This document shows, one piece after another, positions 23,950 to 37,745 of a stretch of DNA of 64,000 bases. This stretch comes from Hirudo medicinalis. Its lineage: Eukaryota > Annelida > Clitellata > Hirudinida > Hirudinidae. The notes under the pieces were generated by a model. It did no database searches, was not told the origin of the DNA, and saw only the letters and a program-made list of their open reading frames with translations. The DNA lies in contig MPNW01000014.1 of NCBI GenBank assembly GCA_011800805.1, forward strand, positions 46,655 to 110,654. Reading direction: 5' to 3'. The position numbers were made by a program, and so were the translations under genes. The first letter of the stretch is position 1; the number at the start of each line of letters is the position of its first letter.

Positions 23950-26900
23950 AGCAAACATTCGATAATATCTTTAACTGAAACCAATAACTCCTTCAGGATA
24001 TATTATATTTTAATGGTCTTGAAGTTCTGTTGAACATACGCCACTCTAATAAAACTCTGTATCGTTATCGTTATCGAATACGACACCTAGCAACTGAATG
24101 TTTATTTTGGTAACGGTAACAGGTTCTTAAGTGGTTATAATTTAAAAAAAATTATAAATTGCTCAATAATTTCTTTGGCAATCTGCTTAATATAAAAAAT
24201 AAATTTTCAGAAATATTTTAGGAAATTGAAAATTGAAAAGTGGTGCACTCAACCCAACTCAACTCCTTCGAGCCACTGTTAATGAAATGTGCACAAAAAC
24301 CACGAGAAGGATAGAATATCGATGCGCTTCAGATTTTCAACATTCGCTGCCATTCTTTTGTCGAGTAGACAAACACTCCAAAGCATGCAAATAGTTTTTC
24401 ACAATAAACAGTGCTTACAAACGTTACGTTCAAACATCCCCATGAAACTCAAATGCGAGATTCAGAAGTTGTCGGAAATACTAATTACTATATTATTGTT
24501 TACGTTATTATTTAACGGTAACTATTTTAGATTAGCTACTATATTACTCTTAATTTTGAAGATTGGTGATGGATGAGGTTGAAAGGGTAGAAATGCATTT
24601 CCAACAAACCATTATTAACGATAAATTCCAAATTAATATTGCAAAATGTCTTTAGGCCATAATGTTTAGGGACTTGAATTCACATGTTCTTGTTATTCAG
24701 AGTTTGTCATTCATTTTGTAATAAACAACGTGGCTCGCTAGGATCGGATTTTTCATAAATATTCAGTTCACAAGCTCCGCCAAAAAGATTTACCGTGAAT
24801 CCTATTGTTTTGGTGTGAGAATTGGAATAATAAATAGTGAAATGAGGTGACAATTGGTGGAGACGATCGTGGAGGAGGATTTTGTAGCTTTAAATTACCT
24901 CGTGTACTTTATGGAATGTTTCTTTGTCTTTTATAAAATATAAAATTTAAAATATTAAAAAACAATCAATCACACATCAAGTAGCAAGAAGCAAGAATAA
25001 TTCTGAGGATATTTATTCTGATTTTGTTTGAAAAAAAAATTAAATATAATTTCAATCTTAAACAAACAAATAAATCTTTTTAACTCCTTAATTTGATTTA
25101 TTTGAGTATTTATGGCAAAGAGTGTGATTAACGATGTTTACATTGGTCTCCGAGCGGAGTTGATATTAGCATCACACAATCCTCAGAAAATGCTTTCCTC
25201 AGAAGTGAATGTTCCAGTGATGAATCTTTCCAATTCAGGCATTTCAAATGTCCAATTAAATTAAGTTAAGTTATGAATATCGCTTTATCAGCAGCATTCT
25301 AAAATATTTCCTATTTTAAAATCTGCTCGACGAGGCTCATTTAGACTCGACATTGCCTACGAAAAGAGGTTTTATTATGAGAAGCAAAGTCATCCAAGAT
25401 GGAGGAATGTCTAAATGGAGTTTTAAAACTACTCAATATAATCCCTCGCTTCCTGAACAGGCCCGTTACGACACGAAACATTTTCCAGCGTTCAAAACAA
25501 ACACATTTTTATTCAAAGGCGATAGATTGGTCATTTCAAGAAAAATCGATTTGTTATGCGTTTCTCTTACATCTCCGAAAGTGTGTTTCGATGTGTTTCT
25601 ACATTTATCATTAAGATAAGGATAATTACTGGTTCTTAAAATTATTTGAATTACAACACACATTTAATTAATAGAAGGTTTTTCTTGTTACGTTTTGGAA
25701 TCGAAACATTTTACAAGAANCGGTTGGAGCGCCTTTCATCTCCAAGCTTCATCTTCGAAACTCAAATGTCCAAAAGGGTCGCAATATGAATGCGGAATTT
25801 AGGAAAAGTTTGACATGATCCAAAAGAATTCTGATTGTTTCAATTGAGTGGAATATACTTCACGATTGAGAGGAATCCTTGAACCCGTGAGGTTTGGTAA
25901 TTTTATAAACAAATATTAATTTTTCAAACATTCAATCAAGCATAACATCCTCTAACCTAACATGAAAATGTAATGCCTAATGTGATATTTCTCCGGTTAT
26001 CTTGTGGATTTGATAGCTTTTCACAACATTCATGTTGCACTTTTTTTTTTATCTCGTTTCCTCCTTTCAAGTTCACCGACGGTTTGATTTCGGTAATTTT
26101 TAATCAATAACTTCATGCTGACATCCATGAAATTTGAAAATGCGGACAAGAATTTCATATCATTTAATCTAAAATAACTTATGGTTTATGGTCGTGCATG
26201 ATACTCACGATAAATGCTTCTCAGACATTATGATAACAGAGTAAATATTAAAATCAAGTTGAAGCTAAACCAGAAACCGTTAGAATAAGTAGGTAATTAA
26301 TTATTATTATTATTAGTGGATAATTAATACAAATTATATATCGCTTAATTAAAGTCAAACTTTAGCCTGCACATTTCATGAAACTTAAATATAAAAAGGA
26401 ATCAAAATATTAAGATTCTTAATGGCAACATTAACCAGCAGTAATGGTCATTAACATGCAAAGCTTCGATCAACTCCTTGCGACGTTCCGATGTTTCCAT
26501 TGCATTGCATTCCATTGCAATCAAACATAATTTTTCTTAAAAAAAAATTAGTTCCACGAAAAATGTGTATGTTCAGTGAGGCAGATAACGTTATAAGGAA
26601 ATAATTCATGGAATGCCATGGACGGCGTTGATGTGACTTGATAATTTCATTTTCTTTGACATTCCTCTATGTCTGGAAGCCATCGCACACAATGGCGAAA
26701 ATCCTTATTCTTAAAAAGGAATGAAACGTCCTTGAGTTTATGAATCCAATTGGTCTCCGAGACGTGGCCACCTGAATCCAAGGACTCAAATTAAAGAAAT
26801 CCCACCGAGAATTGTCTGCGTTCCATCAACAACACCAAGTACGGGTGACACTTTCGATGGAGATCAAGCGCTCAGACCGTTGGCCAGTGCGTGGCAGCTG

Positions 26901-28440
26901 AACATTGATTCCGAAGAACCCTAATTATGAATTGTAATTGTGGCCTCTCTTGTTGCTTCCCCAATTCCGCAAGAGATATGTCTCGGGCCCATTACTTGGA
27001 AAGAATAAAGATTATGAACCATAACTCGCTCTCCCAGTTGTTGCAATTTCATCTTCTAATGTTCCAAATCAAGTCATTAAAAAGTTTCAACACGTAGTTT
27101 AAATGCAAAGAATTTGGTTTATGATTACACGTTTCTCGTCATCCAATGGCAAGTCTTCCTTCACATTGAGCAGTCACGACGACATCTTGCATGATTTCGG
27201 GAATCATCGTGTGAGGTGTGTAAATGGCGAGTGATTTAGGGTTTCTCAGCGAATAACAAGGAACTCACGTAGTTCCCCTCCAATGATTCCATCCACTCGA
27301 TTTCGTCGTCAAACATCAGTCCTTAGAATGCCACTCGGAACATTGACGAATTGCTCGAATTTTCTACGCGTGGCTGGTCCAAGTTGGAAATCCTGGTGCG
27401 AATTCGTGAAGAATGTTTGTGACATTTTTTCAAACGGGTGTCTGAAGCCTTCACAATCCTTAAAGGAAACGTGGACGTGGTCGCTTTTCACGCGCTACAT
27501 TGTTGTGTGGGGTCTCAAATTATGGCGTTGGTGATAACGATGATGCTGCTGATGATGATGATGAAGAAAGTCGGACCTCATATATTGAACGAGGCCGCTC
27601 TATTAATCATCGGTGTAGATGGAACTTTGTTTCAAAAAGCAGCATTTCGTTACGAGTCTGGAAGTACGTAGGAGATTAAAATGTGGGAATTGGAAAAATA
27701 AATTATTTCTCCTCGCATTCAAGCATACGTCAATCAACAGCATCATCGACATCAAACACTTCACATTCAAATTTAACTCTCAAGAATCCGCGTTTTGAAC
27801 TCCAACAAAATGAAGCAACCGAAAAATTTTCTTTCAGCGTTTTCTTCGGAAATGTGCAAAGAAATTCCAAGTTTCTGCTGTTCGTGACTCACGAAATGAA
27901 TGTGAATTTAAAATTCATCATCTCGGATCAGAGAGCAAATAAATAATTGTTTAAGAAATTCTTCTCCTCAGAAAGGAATTATATTATTTCTATTTTAAAT
28001 TAAATACTCCCTAAGCTAGAATTAAGTCAATTGTGAAAGACATGATGAATATAATATGATTATTTACTAAATTAATTTCTTAACCATAGAAAGTTGATCG
28101 ATGGCGGTTGAAACCTTTGAAAACTCACTTGAGCTTCTTCAATCAGATTTATAAACGTCCAGAGAGTGGTTTGTGGAGGAGGAATTTCTTTGACTACTGA
28201 GGCGTGCTGGACTTTTATTAAAAGTTTGATGTACCGCCGGAGTCCTTCTCTGCGTAAATTCCCGAACAACACGAAAGACTGGAAGTTTATTTGCTTCGGA
28301 CTTGTTGAGATGAATTTGCTGCTTGTTTCTTGGATTGAAAGAAAATCCTGCCAATCGATACCTATAGTTTCGGTGTTGATAAAATCATCCGGTTTATTCA
28401 ATATTTATTTTAATAAGCAGATAATTTACTTGTAATTGTT
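23950..28440. other. Long intergenic stretch, no convincing gene
   Basis: About 4.5 kb between the cysteine-rich gene and SLC4A11, with a one-base assembly gap at 25720. The open frames at 24289-24576, 25353-25619, 27283-27534 and 27683-27946 (+) and 27309-27491, 28072-28401 (-) show no motif or splice pattern that I can support. The 5' UTR of SLC4A11 probably lies at the right end, where an acceptor (TTTCAG at 28444) precedes the start codon. Confidence 0.5.
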
Positions 28441-28450
28441 TCAGCTTGCC

Positions 28451-31400
28451 ATGGAGAAAAATATCTTGGTTCGTCAGGACTCAGCGAGAAGACAACAATC
28501 CTTGGAGACAACTTACAAAGAGGAAAACGACGTCGTACAAGCACGAGTTCATCCGGATGAGGTGTCGATGAATGTTTCCATCGAGCTTCCTCATGACTCC
28601 GGGGACGGGGGTGATGACGTCATAGATGGAAAGCATGAAAACCATAGAGAATCGAGTATCAATAGCGCATCATCGCACACGAGCGACAAACGACTTGATG
28701 AATACAAATGTCTCCTCACGGGGGAGTTCGCTGTTCAAAAAAAAATTTGGGTTGAGTCGGCGGGAGATCGAAAGTTCAGACACAGATTGGAATCGGAGAA
28801 CAAGTGTTCTTCAACGCGTGATTTTGAGTCACCAGAGAACAACTCAAACAGACTCTCGGTTGTCGCCAAAAACTTTTTCACTCGCAGACGATCCCATCAA
28901 AACTGCCTCATCAACACCAAGGGCTCCGAGGAATCTTCTCAATTGGCTCCGTCCAAAGACGTCGAAGAGGAAAAGAAGAAACAACGGAAAGCTTCTGGAA
29001 TTGAAGCCTTGTTGAGGCAGAGTTGTTCCGATGTTCGAGCATTACTGGTCGGAGATGGATCTTTGTTTTCCTCTGTTGGAGGAGGATTATCTGGAACTGG
29101 ATTATTTCCAAGAAGCAGACGACAATCGACTGCTACCATCTTCCAACCCGGGCCGAGGATTTCTCCCTCCCCGTTTGAAAGCTTCAACGGGGCGCCCTAT
29201 CTGAGGTGATTTGCTGTTTGAAACTTTGAATTCGACTCGATTATGTTTCCGAATTTACAGGTTTGCACATCTGGCATCGTGCAGCCAGCCTCACTCGTCT
29301 CAATCCCCCGCGTTGATTTCTCTTGCTCCTCCTTCAATCATTTGCGACGGTCTCCTTAGCATTCCCACGACACCGACGAACAACCAAAACCTTTCCTACA
29401 ACCCAAACACCCTCACTCTGGCCAGCAGCAGATCAGATTACGGCTCACAACAACTTCCGGGGGTAAACAATTGATTTTCTCGGATTCAATGTCGTCTTTC
29501 GATAAACTGTTTTTTTTTTAGGGCCTACCTCGTAGACGTTCCATTTTGTTGACTCCGAGGTCGAGTTTTCTTGTTTCCGTCGGCAACCAGGCCTCCATTG
29601 ACTTCAGAGATTCCGATCTGAGCGTCAATTACCCGAATTCATACGGTGAGGACTTTCCATCCTTTCGTGGCAGCATTTCGAAGGTGCCTAATGAAGCTAA
29701 TCATTCAAGCAGAATATAAATAATAATATTTCAAATAGAAGGTCTAAAATTAGGTCATTATTTTTAATAAATGGAATGCAGATTTTTATTTTTTTTTGTT
29801 GAATCAAAAAAGAATAATAAAAGACAAATTTCATGAAGATCTATTTGAAAATAATGCATCATAAATATGAATGAAATATTTAAATACATGCATGAACATT
29901 TTTATATTTACCTTCACATCGAACTTTGGTCGTTCATTGTTGTGTTTCTTGGGGCTCATTTCCATTCAATGGTTGATGACCTTTGTTGGAGTTCATCCAA
30001 GGAGTCATGTGCAAGAAAGCACTTCCATGGCAAACATTCACGTTGCTGGAAACCTCTATTAGGAGATGTCTTCTGGAAATCAAGAGCAAAAATTCCTACC
30101 TACAAACATTGACACATTCAAATTAGCCCTAAAATGAATGCAATGAATGAATGCAATAATATGTTTTAACAATGTAATGACATAATTATTTTATTAAATT
30201 TGTATGAAGAAAGTTTTGAAAAGATAACATTTTATTAAATAAAAAATTGTAAATATTAATTATTGTACTTCACAAACGTCACCCAAGTTTGACCTCGATC
30301 AGAAACTAAAGCCATCACTGGGAGAAGAATCCTTATCTTGATATTTCCACTCCTTCAGAAGATAGGAGGATGGATGAAGAACATTTTATCTTCAAACGCC
30401 CTTCCATCAACTATCGCAAAAATGCAGAAGATTTACGTGATTTTCATTTTACTTTAACGTTACAACACGTACGATTTTAATACAAGTCATTCTAAGTAAT
30501 ATAAGTAATTTTATTTAATACAAAATTTTGCGCCAGTAGCAATTATTTGCAGTTAGAAAACAACAATCACGCCAAAGAAGGCGGTGATGTTTTAAAAATT
30601 AACTTTAAAAAGCCATTAAGTTTTAAAGCGAAACAAATTGTTCGGATTTGACGTTCGAATTTGATTAAGAAAAATTAAGCGATTTTTTCTAAAAACCGAA
30701 TTAAATTTCAATGTCTGAAAAAAGACTATTACCACGATTGTGGTCATCAAGAACCAAATTCTCTCAGCAACGATATTTTGCACTCAAGTTCAGTGAAAAG
30801 GTATTTCGTTAGGCGACCTTTTGTAAAGGAAAAATATTTTTGCAGAACCAGTAAATTATTTAAAAAATTGTAATTACTAACTATTAACAAATGTGAGGCA
30901 TGCTTATTTTGATGGGACTTCATGGTAAAAGGATCCAAAAGAAGCCTCTTTTAGGCACTTAATCTTCTGCAAGCATTTCCAAGCAATAAAGCAAGAACAA
31001 CTTGTAAGATTTCAGTTATCTCTGGAGGATTTTGGCGATGTTGTGTAGAAGATGCTCGTGTTTTGAATCAGCAGTTTGCATAATTATTGTCATGATGTCA
31101 TAGGACATCATAGATGTTTACATTGTAACTGACGTGGACGGCTAAAATGATGAGTTTCTGATTTCTAATTTCAGAGGAAAGCGAAGGAGTCAGTCTCATC
31201 TACATACGTCTGGAAAAAGTCCCGATGAAGGATTTCGCAGCTGAGATTCGCGCTCATCTGGATGTGGAGCATTTCCTGAACCAGGCACAGCTGATGTTGG
31301 ACATTCAAGAAACAAATGTTGATCAAATACTCGATTCCATGCTCAAACATCTGCTCGGACAGGAAGAAAGTGCAACCGCCTACATCGAGGCCAAAAGGGT

Positions 31401-34400
31401 TCTTTTCACAAGAGATTCAGGTTGATTTGAATTTATATTTACTCGACGTAAATATTGTCCACCATAATTTGTACATTGCACATAATCGATAAATGTTTCT
31501 TTATTAATGTCCTCGTTGGAGCTTGAATGATGATGATAATGATAGTGCGATTCGTGTTGTACTGCAGGGGAGATAAGATAGTTGATGTGACGTGGAGATT
31601 GTCGATCTACTTGGAAAGTGGGTTCACAGATTTAAGATTTATGTTGCTGCATGTGATTGAATCTTACAAACTTAGTTGCTCGTATCATTGACCATGTTCA
31701 TGACGATAACGTTTGTCACTATCACTATCATCATCATTGTTATTTTTATCATCTCTATTATCGTCCTCATCCTCATCATCATCATCAACAGCTCATCAGC
31801 TTGCCAAGACGATCCAGTGCACCTGTAGCAGTTACTATGGAGGTTACGATTATGATCCTTCCTGGATTTGCGTCCTGTGAGTGACAAAGTTTATTAAGTA
31901 GAAGTTAAATGTAATATTAATTTTGATTAATTATATTATTTTTATTATTCATTTATTTGTTTATTTGATTTTTCAAATTATCATATTTAAATTATAGTTT
32001 TTAAATTTAAATTTAAATTGTATTAATTAAATGAGAATCCAACAGTCGTAAATCTTAAAGTATTATTTTGGAAGGCCTCCTAAACCAGCAGTTGTCTGAT
32101 CCGCCTTTGCAATGAGATATGTTTGTTAGAAGATAAATGAATGTTTCCTTAACAAACATCTGACCTCCACATCGCAATATGCTGATGTCCCCAAACACAC
32201 TGAGAGCATTAAAGGTTATTAAAATGCATTACAAGTTAAAATGGGAATGGGATTCATCAGAACGAATGGACGACTTATGTTTAGTCATTAGAAATTCTTC
32301 TGCGGTCTAAAAGCCATTTTCTGTTTAAAAGCATGTTCCCTTAAACACTGGATTCATCAGTACAAATGGAGGACTTGTGTTTAATCGCTAGAAATTCTTT
32401 TGAGACTTTCATAGGATTCAGTGAAAGACAAACATTGCACGGTTTTCAAACTTCAGATTAATAAACATTTGAATAAAGAACAAAATTTAAATTGTTTCTT
32501 TATTACAAAAAGCAAAATCAGTAGTTATTTCAATTTATGAGGTGAAATAAAACGGATTTAAGCAATATTAAAATATACCAATCAACTTGTATTTTATAGA
32601 TGCGTGACATTGTTATTTGACCCATTTATAACTATATTTATCCTTAATACGTCAGAATTTTGGAGAACGAGTTTCCATTTAATATATGCAATCAAGTTAC
32701 GTGTACGTAGGCAGTTAGACAAAAACGAAGCATATCCAAGTACAAATGTGAAGTTCTTTTGCTGGTCAACAACTGAAAGATTACGCATCATTTCCTCAGC
32801 AACAAAAATTTTCACAAAGGGTGACCCCTGCTAACGCTAGAATCGATAAGCTAACTTATTTTATGCATATAATCATAGTTTTTTTTTAGAGAAAAATGCA
32901 CCTCCCTGTTTGTTTTTGGACGGTTTTAGTTCATCTCCGCATTACAAATTAAAAAGCATATATAAAATTCAAAGACATATACATATTCAAAATCAACGTC
33001 TGCATATTCAGATGCACCGTTTCTTCGGTTCAAAGGAGGCACGTAGCAATTGCAAGGTTGAAAAATGCAGCAAATTTCGGCAGGACGAGTCAGGAAGTAC
33101 TTTTCATAATACTTGTCGTGACCTCCACCAAAGAAGTAACCAAAATTCATATGATTTAATTAATTCGAGTTTAACTCTCAAGCCAACGATGCTTTAAAAT
33201 ATAATACATAAATTAGTAAATAAGTGATGCAATAAGTCTTACAAACGCAACAGAAAGGCACAAAGACTGCCCTTGAGACGGGCAGAACATTTGCAACTCT
33301 TTTTGCCGACTTCGATTTGAGACTGAGGCTTCTGAGTGCCCGCTCGGAACAGGAGTTCAAGCAGTTGATGTGGGAACACATGAAGGATTTGGCAGAAGAA
33401 CAGCAGTGCATTGGGCAGATCAGGACCAGGAAGTCCAAGGATTTAACTGGACTTAAGTCAGATCCCTCAGAATCTCAAGTGATGTCCGATTATCAATAAC
33501 ATCATCTGCTTGTTGCCAGAAATTATTGATTATAAAGTATTGGATGTACTTTATTTAAATGATAATTTACGATGACCAGGTTGACAGTAAGTGCTGGTTA
33601 GGCGGCGGACTGAAGGAAGACTGGAGAAGGAGAGCANTGATAATTTACGATGACCAGGTTGACAGTAAGTGCTGGTTAGGCGGCGGACTGAAGGAAGACT
33701 GGAGAAGGAGAGCACCTCACTATCTCTCCGACTTCACCGACGGTTTCAGAAATTTTTCTTTAAGTTTACATTCCGGTCATATTTTATGGCCCCACACGAG
33801 AGCCAACGTGGCGTTATATCTACCCCTGTAATTGGCTGTTGCTATTATATGTTATATTAAATTGCCATTATACATTATGGCAGTAACAAATGTTGTTGTC
33901 AGCAAACTGCTTTCGAATTTTAACAATTGCTCAGTGAATGAGAGAATTGTAGACAGTGTCAATTTCGAGAGAAATCGAATCAACAAGACATTAAACTTAT
34001 CAACTATGTTTATTCCACGTACGAATTCTTTTCATTTTCTCAGAATTTCTTCGATTTTCCAGATTGAATTTTTTAGTCGGATTTTCTTTTTTTTGTGCAA
34101 TTTTTTTTAGTAGAAATGGCATTTATGTGGCTAATTTGGGTGTTTTGCAACATAACTCTGAAGATGGGTTGTAAATATTTAGTTTTTTTTCATTTAAACA
34201 ATTAATTGATTTACTATGCATTCAATGAAATTATCAAGTAGTAAGAAGCAAGAATGCATGCGAAGGTGAATTGCTTATTGGTCTCGTTTTAAATTCAGGA
34301 TTCTGTGGCACCAACACACTTCACAAGACTTTATCGTCGACTTTCTTCCTTTACTTTGCCTGCATTCTTCCCGCCATTGCATTGGGCGTCCTCTACTACA

Positions 34401-36948
34401 ACAACACGAGCGGACCATCGGGAAACGGGGAAATCGGTGAAAATTATGTTTGGAAGAAAATTATATTTTAAAAATATATTTAAGCAATTATGTTTTGAGG
34501 TAATATTTGAAGTAATATTTGAAGATATATTTGAAGAAATGCCTTTTAAAAGTCACATTGAGCAGCGAATAATTCTTGTGCTTACTTCAAACCATTGAAG
34601 ACGTCAGGAAGGTCATTTATTCTCAAACAATCGCTGGTCTTGCTTTCGCCATTTTTGGAGGACAGCCAATGGTCGTTCTGCTTACAACTGCGCCTCTGGC
34701 CATTTATACAAAAGGTTTCATAAAAGCTCAATGTTAATTTTACTCGTCGTAAGACACGTTGATGAAATGAGATTCATCATTGATGACGATATACGTCTTA
34801 TAAAAGTGGTGTTCAGCATCTGTGAAGATCTCAAGTTGGACTTTGGAGGAATGTTTGCCTGCACGGGACTCTGGAACTCATTCTTTCTCTTAATTTACGC
34901 TGTCACAGATGCCAGTAAACTCATGCGTTGGTGTACCAGGTAACTTAGCGACGGAATTTGTCTTCATTGTTAGTACAATTTCCTCAAATAAATTTAGCCA
35001 AACAAAAATTGGAAATAATTATTTTTTGTACCGAAAAAAATATAACGCGTCCACCGGATTTCCAAATCAATTTGCCTGGAAACGTGCAAAAGGAAGTCCT
35101 GTTCGGTTTATTAAAGACATTTTTGAAAGAGAAATTTTGTACGATAATAATGTTTTCATAGATCAACTGAGGAGATTTTTGCACTCTTTATATCCTTGGC
35201 ACTGGCAGTTGATGCGTTCAAGAATGTAGCGTATGGTGAGAAGTTCACGCTCATATTTTTAGTTCATCAAATGAAACCGTAGATCCAAAATCAACAGACT
35301 TTGAAAACAATTACAATTCTCCTCATTGCCACAAGAACAACTCGATACTTTCACTGGCGGTCAACAAGTCGTTCAATGAATCTGTGGCAGAAGTTTCAGG
35401 ATGCTTGAGAGAAAACAGTCTCTTGTATCTTCTTCTTATGCTGGGCACAGCATGGCTCAGTCTGTCCTTGTACAACTTCACAAAGACGTCGGTCATTCCT
35501 TTAAAGTAGATGTTTATAAATCTGCAAAGATGTCATTTATTTGCTTTATTTCAGGCCTTTCCTGAACGCCAGCAAGAGAGAACTAATGGCCGACTGCGCT
35601 CTGCCTGTGTCTGTTTTGGTCATGTCATTTTTCGGGTCCTACCTCTTTAGAGATGTCAAATGTAATTATTGCAAGTTATTGTGTCACATTGATATCACCC
35701 TGTTTGCTCATCGTCATCATTATATTATTGTTATTATTATTATTTTTAATTATTATCATCACATATTTGTTATTATTATTATCACGGTATTACGTTTACT
35801 ATTATTGTTATCGTGTTATTAAACTCATTCAAGTGAAGAAATTCAAAACCATTGATGACAACATATTCACTCCACCTCCACTGGATAAGCTCGGTTGGCC
35901 TGCAATTTTTGGATCCATGGGACTCGGATTTTGTCTGTCTTTATTGTTCTTCATGGACCACAACATCGCAGGAGCTCTTGTCAATAGTTCTGACAACAGG
36001 TTTTTGTTGTTGTTGTCGTTGGTGATGTTGTTGTTGTTGTTGTTGTTGTTTTTGGTGATGGTGATGTTGTTGTTGTTGTTGTTGTTGATGATGATGATGT
36101 TGCTGTTGCTGCTGCTGCTGTTATGGAACTTCTGTAAAAGCCACAAAGGTACTTTAATGCGTCAGACACAATGGATTCCGATGACAACCAGGCATGTTGA
36201 AGAGGGCGTGTATAATTGGTGAAACATCTAAAAGTGCCTTTGGGCCATTGCATAAGTTGCCATGTTTGTTTGCAATGCAGGATTTCCGAGATATTTACTG
36301 AAACGCTTGAGGTCGCCCTTAATTATATTTAAACTCCGTTTATGCGGAAAAAATTAGACACATGATAAACATTCTGGAGGACATTACGAACAGTCACATT
36401 GTATTACGAATTTAATTAAAGCGCCTAAAATTATTTCGTGAATATTTACATCAACATTTATCTCTCTCATTATAATGTAATGAATCTCTGAATCTTTTTA
36501 TTATTAATTTTGGAGAATTCATTCAATAAGTATTTGTATCTATTTATTTTATCGATGGTTTCTTCTTTTATTTATAATAACAGTTAAAATGAACATGACT
36601 CTTTAACCCATTCAATCAAATGTCGCAGACTGAAGAAAGGTTCGGCATATCACTGGGATCTGCTAGTCATAGGAATTATAAACGCATTCCTGGCATTCTT
36701 CGGTCTTCCCCTTGTTCATGGGGCACTACCTCACTCCCCCCTCCATGTGAGGGCGATGGCAGATGTTGAGGACAGAGTGTATCAGGGGCATGTGTACCTC
36801 AAGTTTGTATATAAAGCTGTAAAAGTATATAAAACTACTAAAAGCTATCGATGCGTTTGCGATTGACTTGAAGCCGGTTTGACTTCATGTTAAATTGGTC
36901 GTTTCACTTGATTATTAAATTGTCTGCCGCAAATGTTCCACCCTAAAC

Positions 36949-36982
<34 letters not shown>

Positions 36983-37745
36983 GTTGTTGTTATTGTAGTC
37001 ATTGTTAGTGAAAGTCAATGTTGCTTCTATTGTTTAAACTATTAAACTTATTTAACAGGATTATTTATGCCAGAGAAACAAGGGTGACTGGGATATGCTC
37101 TCATATCCTCATTGGTCTCTCCCTTTTCTACATAGAAGAGTTAAAGAAGATTCCGAAACCCGTCCTTGATGGTTTGTTCCTCTACCTTGCTGTGACAGCT
37201 CTGCACGGCAACCAGTTGTTTGAGAGGATCTTACTGCTCGCTACTGAGCAGGTTTTTACGTTATTTTCAGGCTAAACGTGGCGATAAATTTGTTTGGTAT
37301 AAAAATTTCATTAAATAATTTATAAATATGCATCTTATATGATCAATATCTCGGTCATAATAATACACAAACCTCGACAGGCCGCTTACCCACCTAACCA
37401 TTACATCCGCACTGTACCACAGAGGAAGGTTCATCTTTTCACGATGCTTCAACTCTTACAATTTGCAGTATTGTGTGGTTTTGGTTTTTCGTCCATTCCT
37501 TACTTGAAGATGGTTTTTCCAATACTTCACCTCGTCATGCTGCCAATTAGGTTTCGTTCTATTAACTTACATTTATTGATTTACTAACCTTCAAAACACA
37601 ATTGAACAATTAGCAAGTAATTCAATAAATATAAAGATGATGTTAGAATTTTGTAATAATTATCATTTGATAATTACGATATAGACACAAGTTGGTGCCC
37701 CGCTTAATCGGCAAGAGATATCTTCAGTCATTGGACGGTCATTGA
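28451..37745 (+). CDS. SLC4A11: SLC4A11-like membrane transporter (bicarbonate-transporter superfamily)
   Basis: Nineteen exons: 28451-29205, 29261-29462, 29522-29645, 31175-31420, 31792-31876, 33012-33135, 33254-33478, 33658-33742, 34299-34436, 34601-34714, 34807-34939, 35162-35235, 35298-35505, 35555-35661, 35834-35999, 36629-36802, 37059-37251, 37381-37550, 37685-37745; 3384 nt, 1127 residues, all phases consistent. Residues ~1-360 are a polar Ser-rich extension; ~361-600 match the band-3 cytoplasmic domain ([33 protein letters not shown]); ~616 to the end form the multi-pass core. SLC4A11-type signatures include [96 protein letters not shown] and [16 protein letters not shown]. An extracellular loop near 830-870 has several NxS/T sites. 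In mammals SLC4A11 conducts H+/OH-, NH3 or water across the plasma membrane rather than bicarbonate. The N-terminal extension makes it over 200 residues longer than the human protein. An assembly duplication overlaps exon 8. Confidence 0.93.
33560..33714. repeat. 77-bp exact duplication around an N (assembly artefact)
   Basis: Positions 33560-33636 and 33638-33714 are identical and separated only by N at 33637. The duplicate covers the acceptor and most of SLC4A11 exon 8. This is what two contigs with an unmerged overlap look like; only one copy is needed for an intact reading frame. Confidence 0.9.
36001..36120. repeat. (TTG)n-rich microsatellite at an SLC4A11 donor site
   Basis: GTT/TTG/GAT/CTG triplets start directly at the 5' splice site of the intron after exon 15 (exon ends 35999). 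Other simple tracts in SLC4A11 introns are at about 35700-35810 (ATT/ATC) and 36950-36980 (ATT). Confidence 0.8.

Noticed and set aside
27260..27491. Short minus-strand gene candidate (frames at 27491-27309 and a small ATG frame ending near a GTGAGT at about 27268)
   Set aside because: No following exon keeps the phase and no motif is recognisable.
28072..28401. 109-codon minus-strand ORF before SLC4A11
   Set aside because: No domain, overlaps the likely 5' leader of SLC4A11, and composition looks random.
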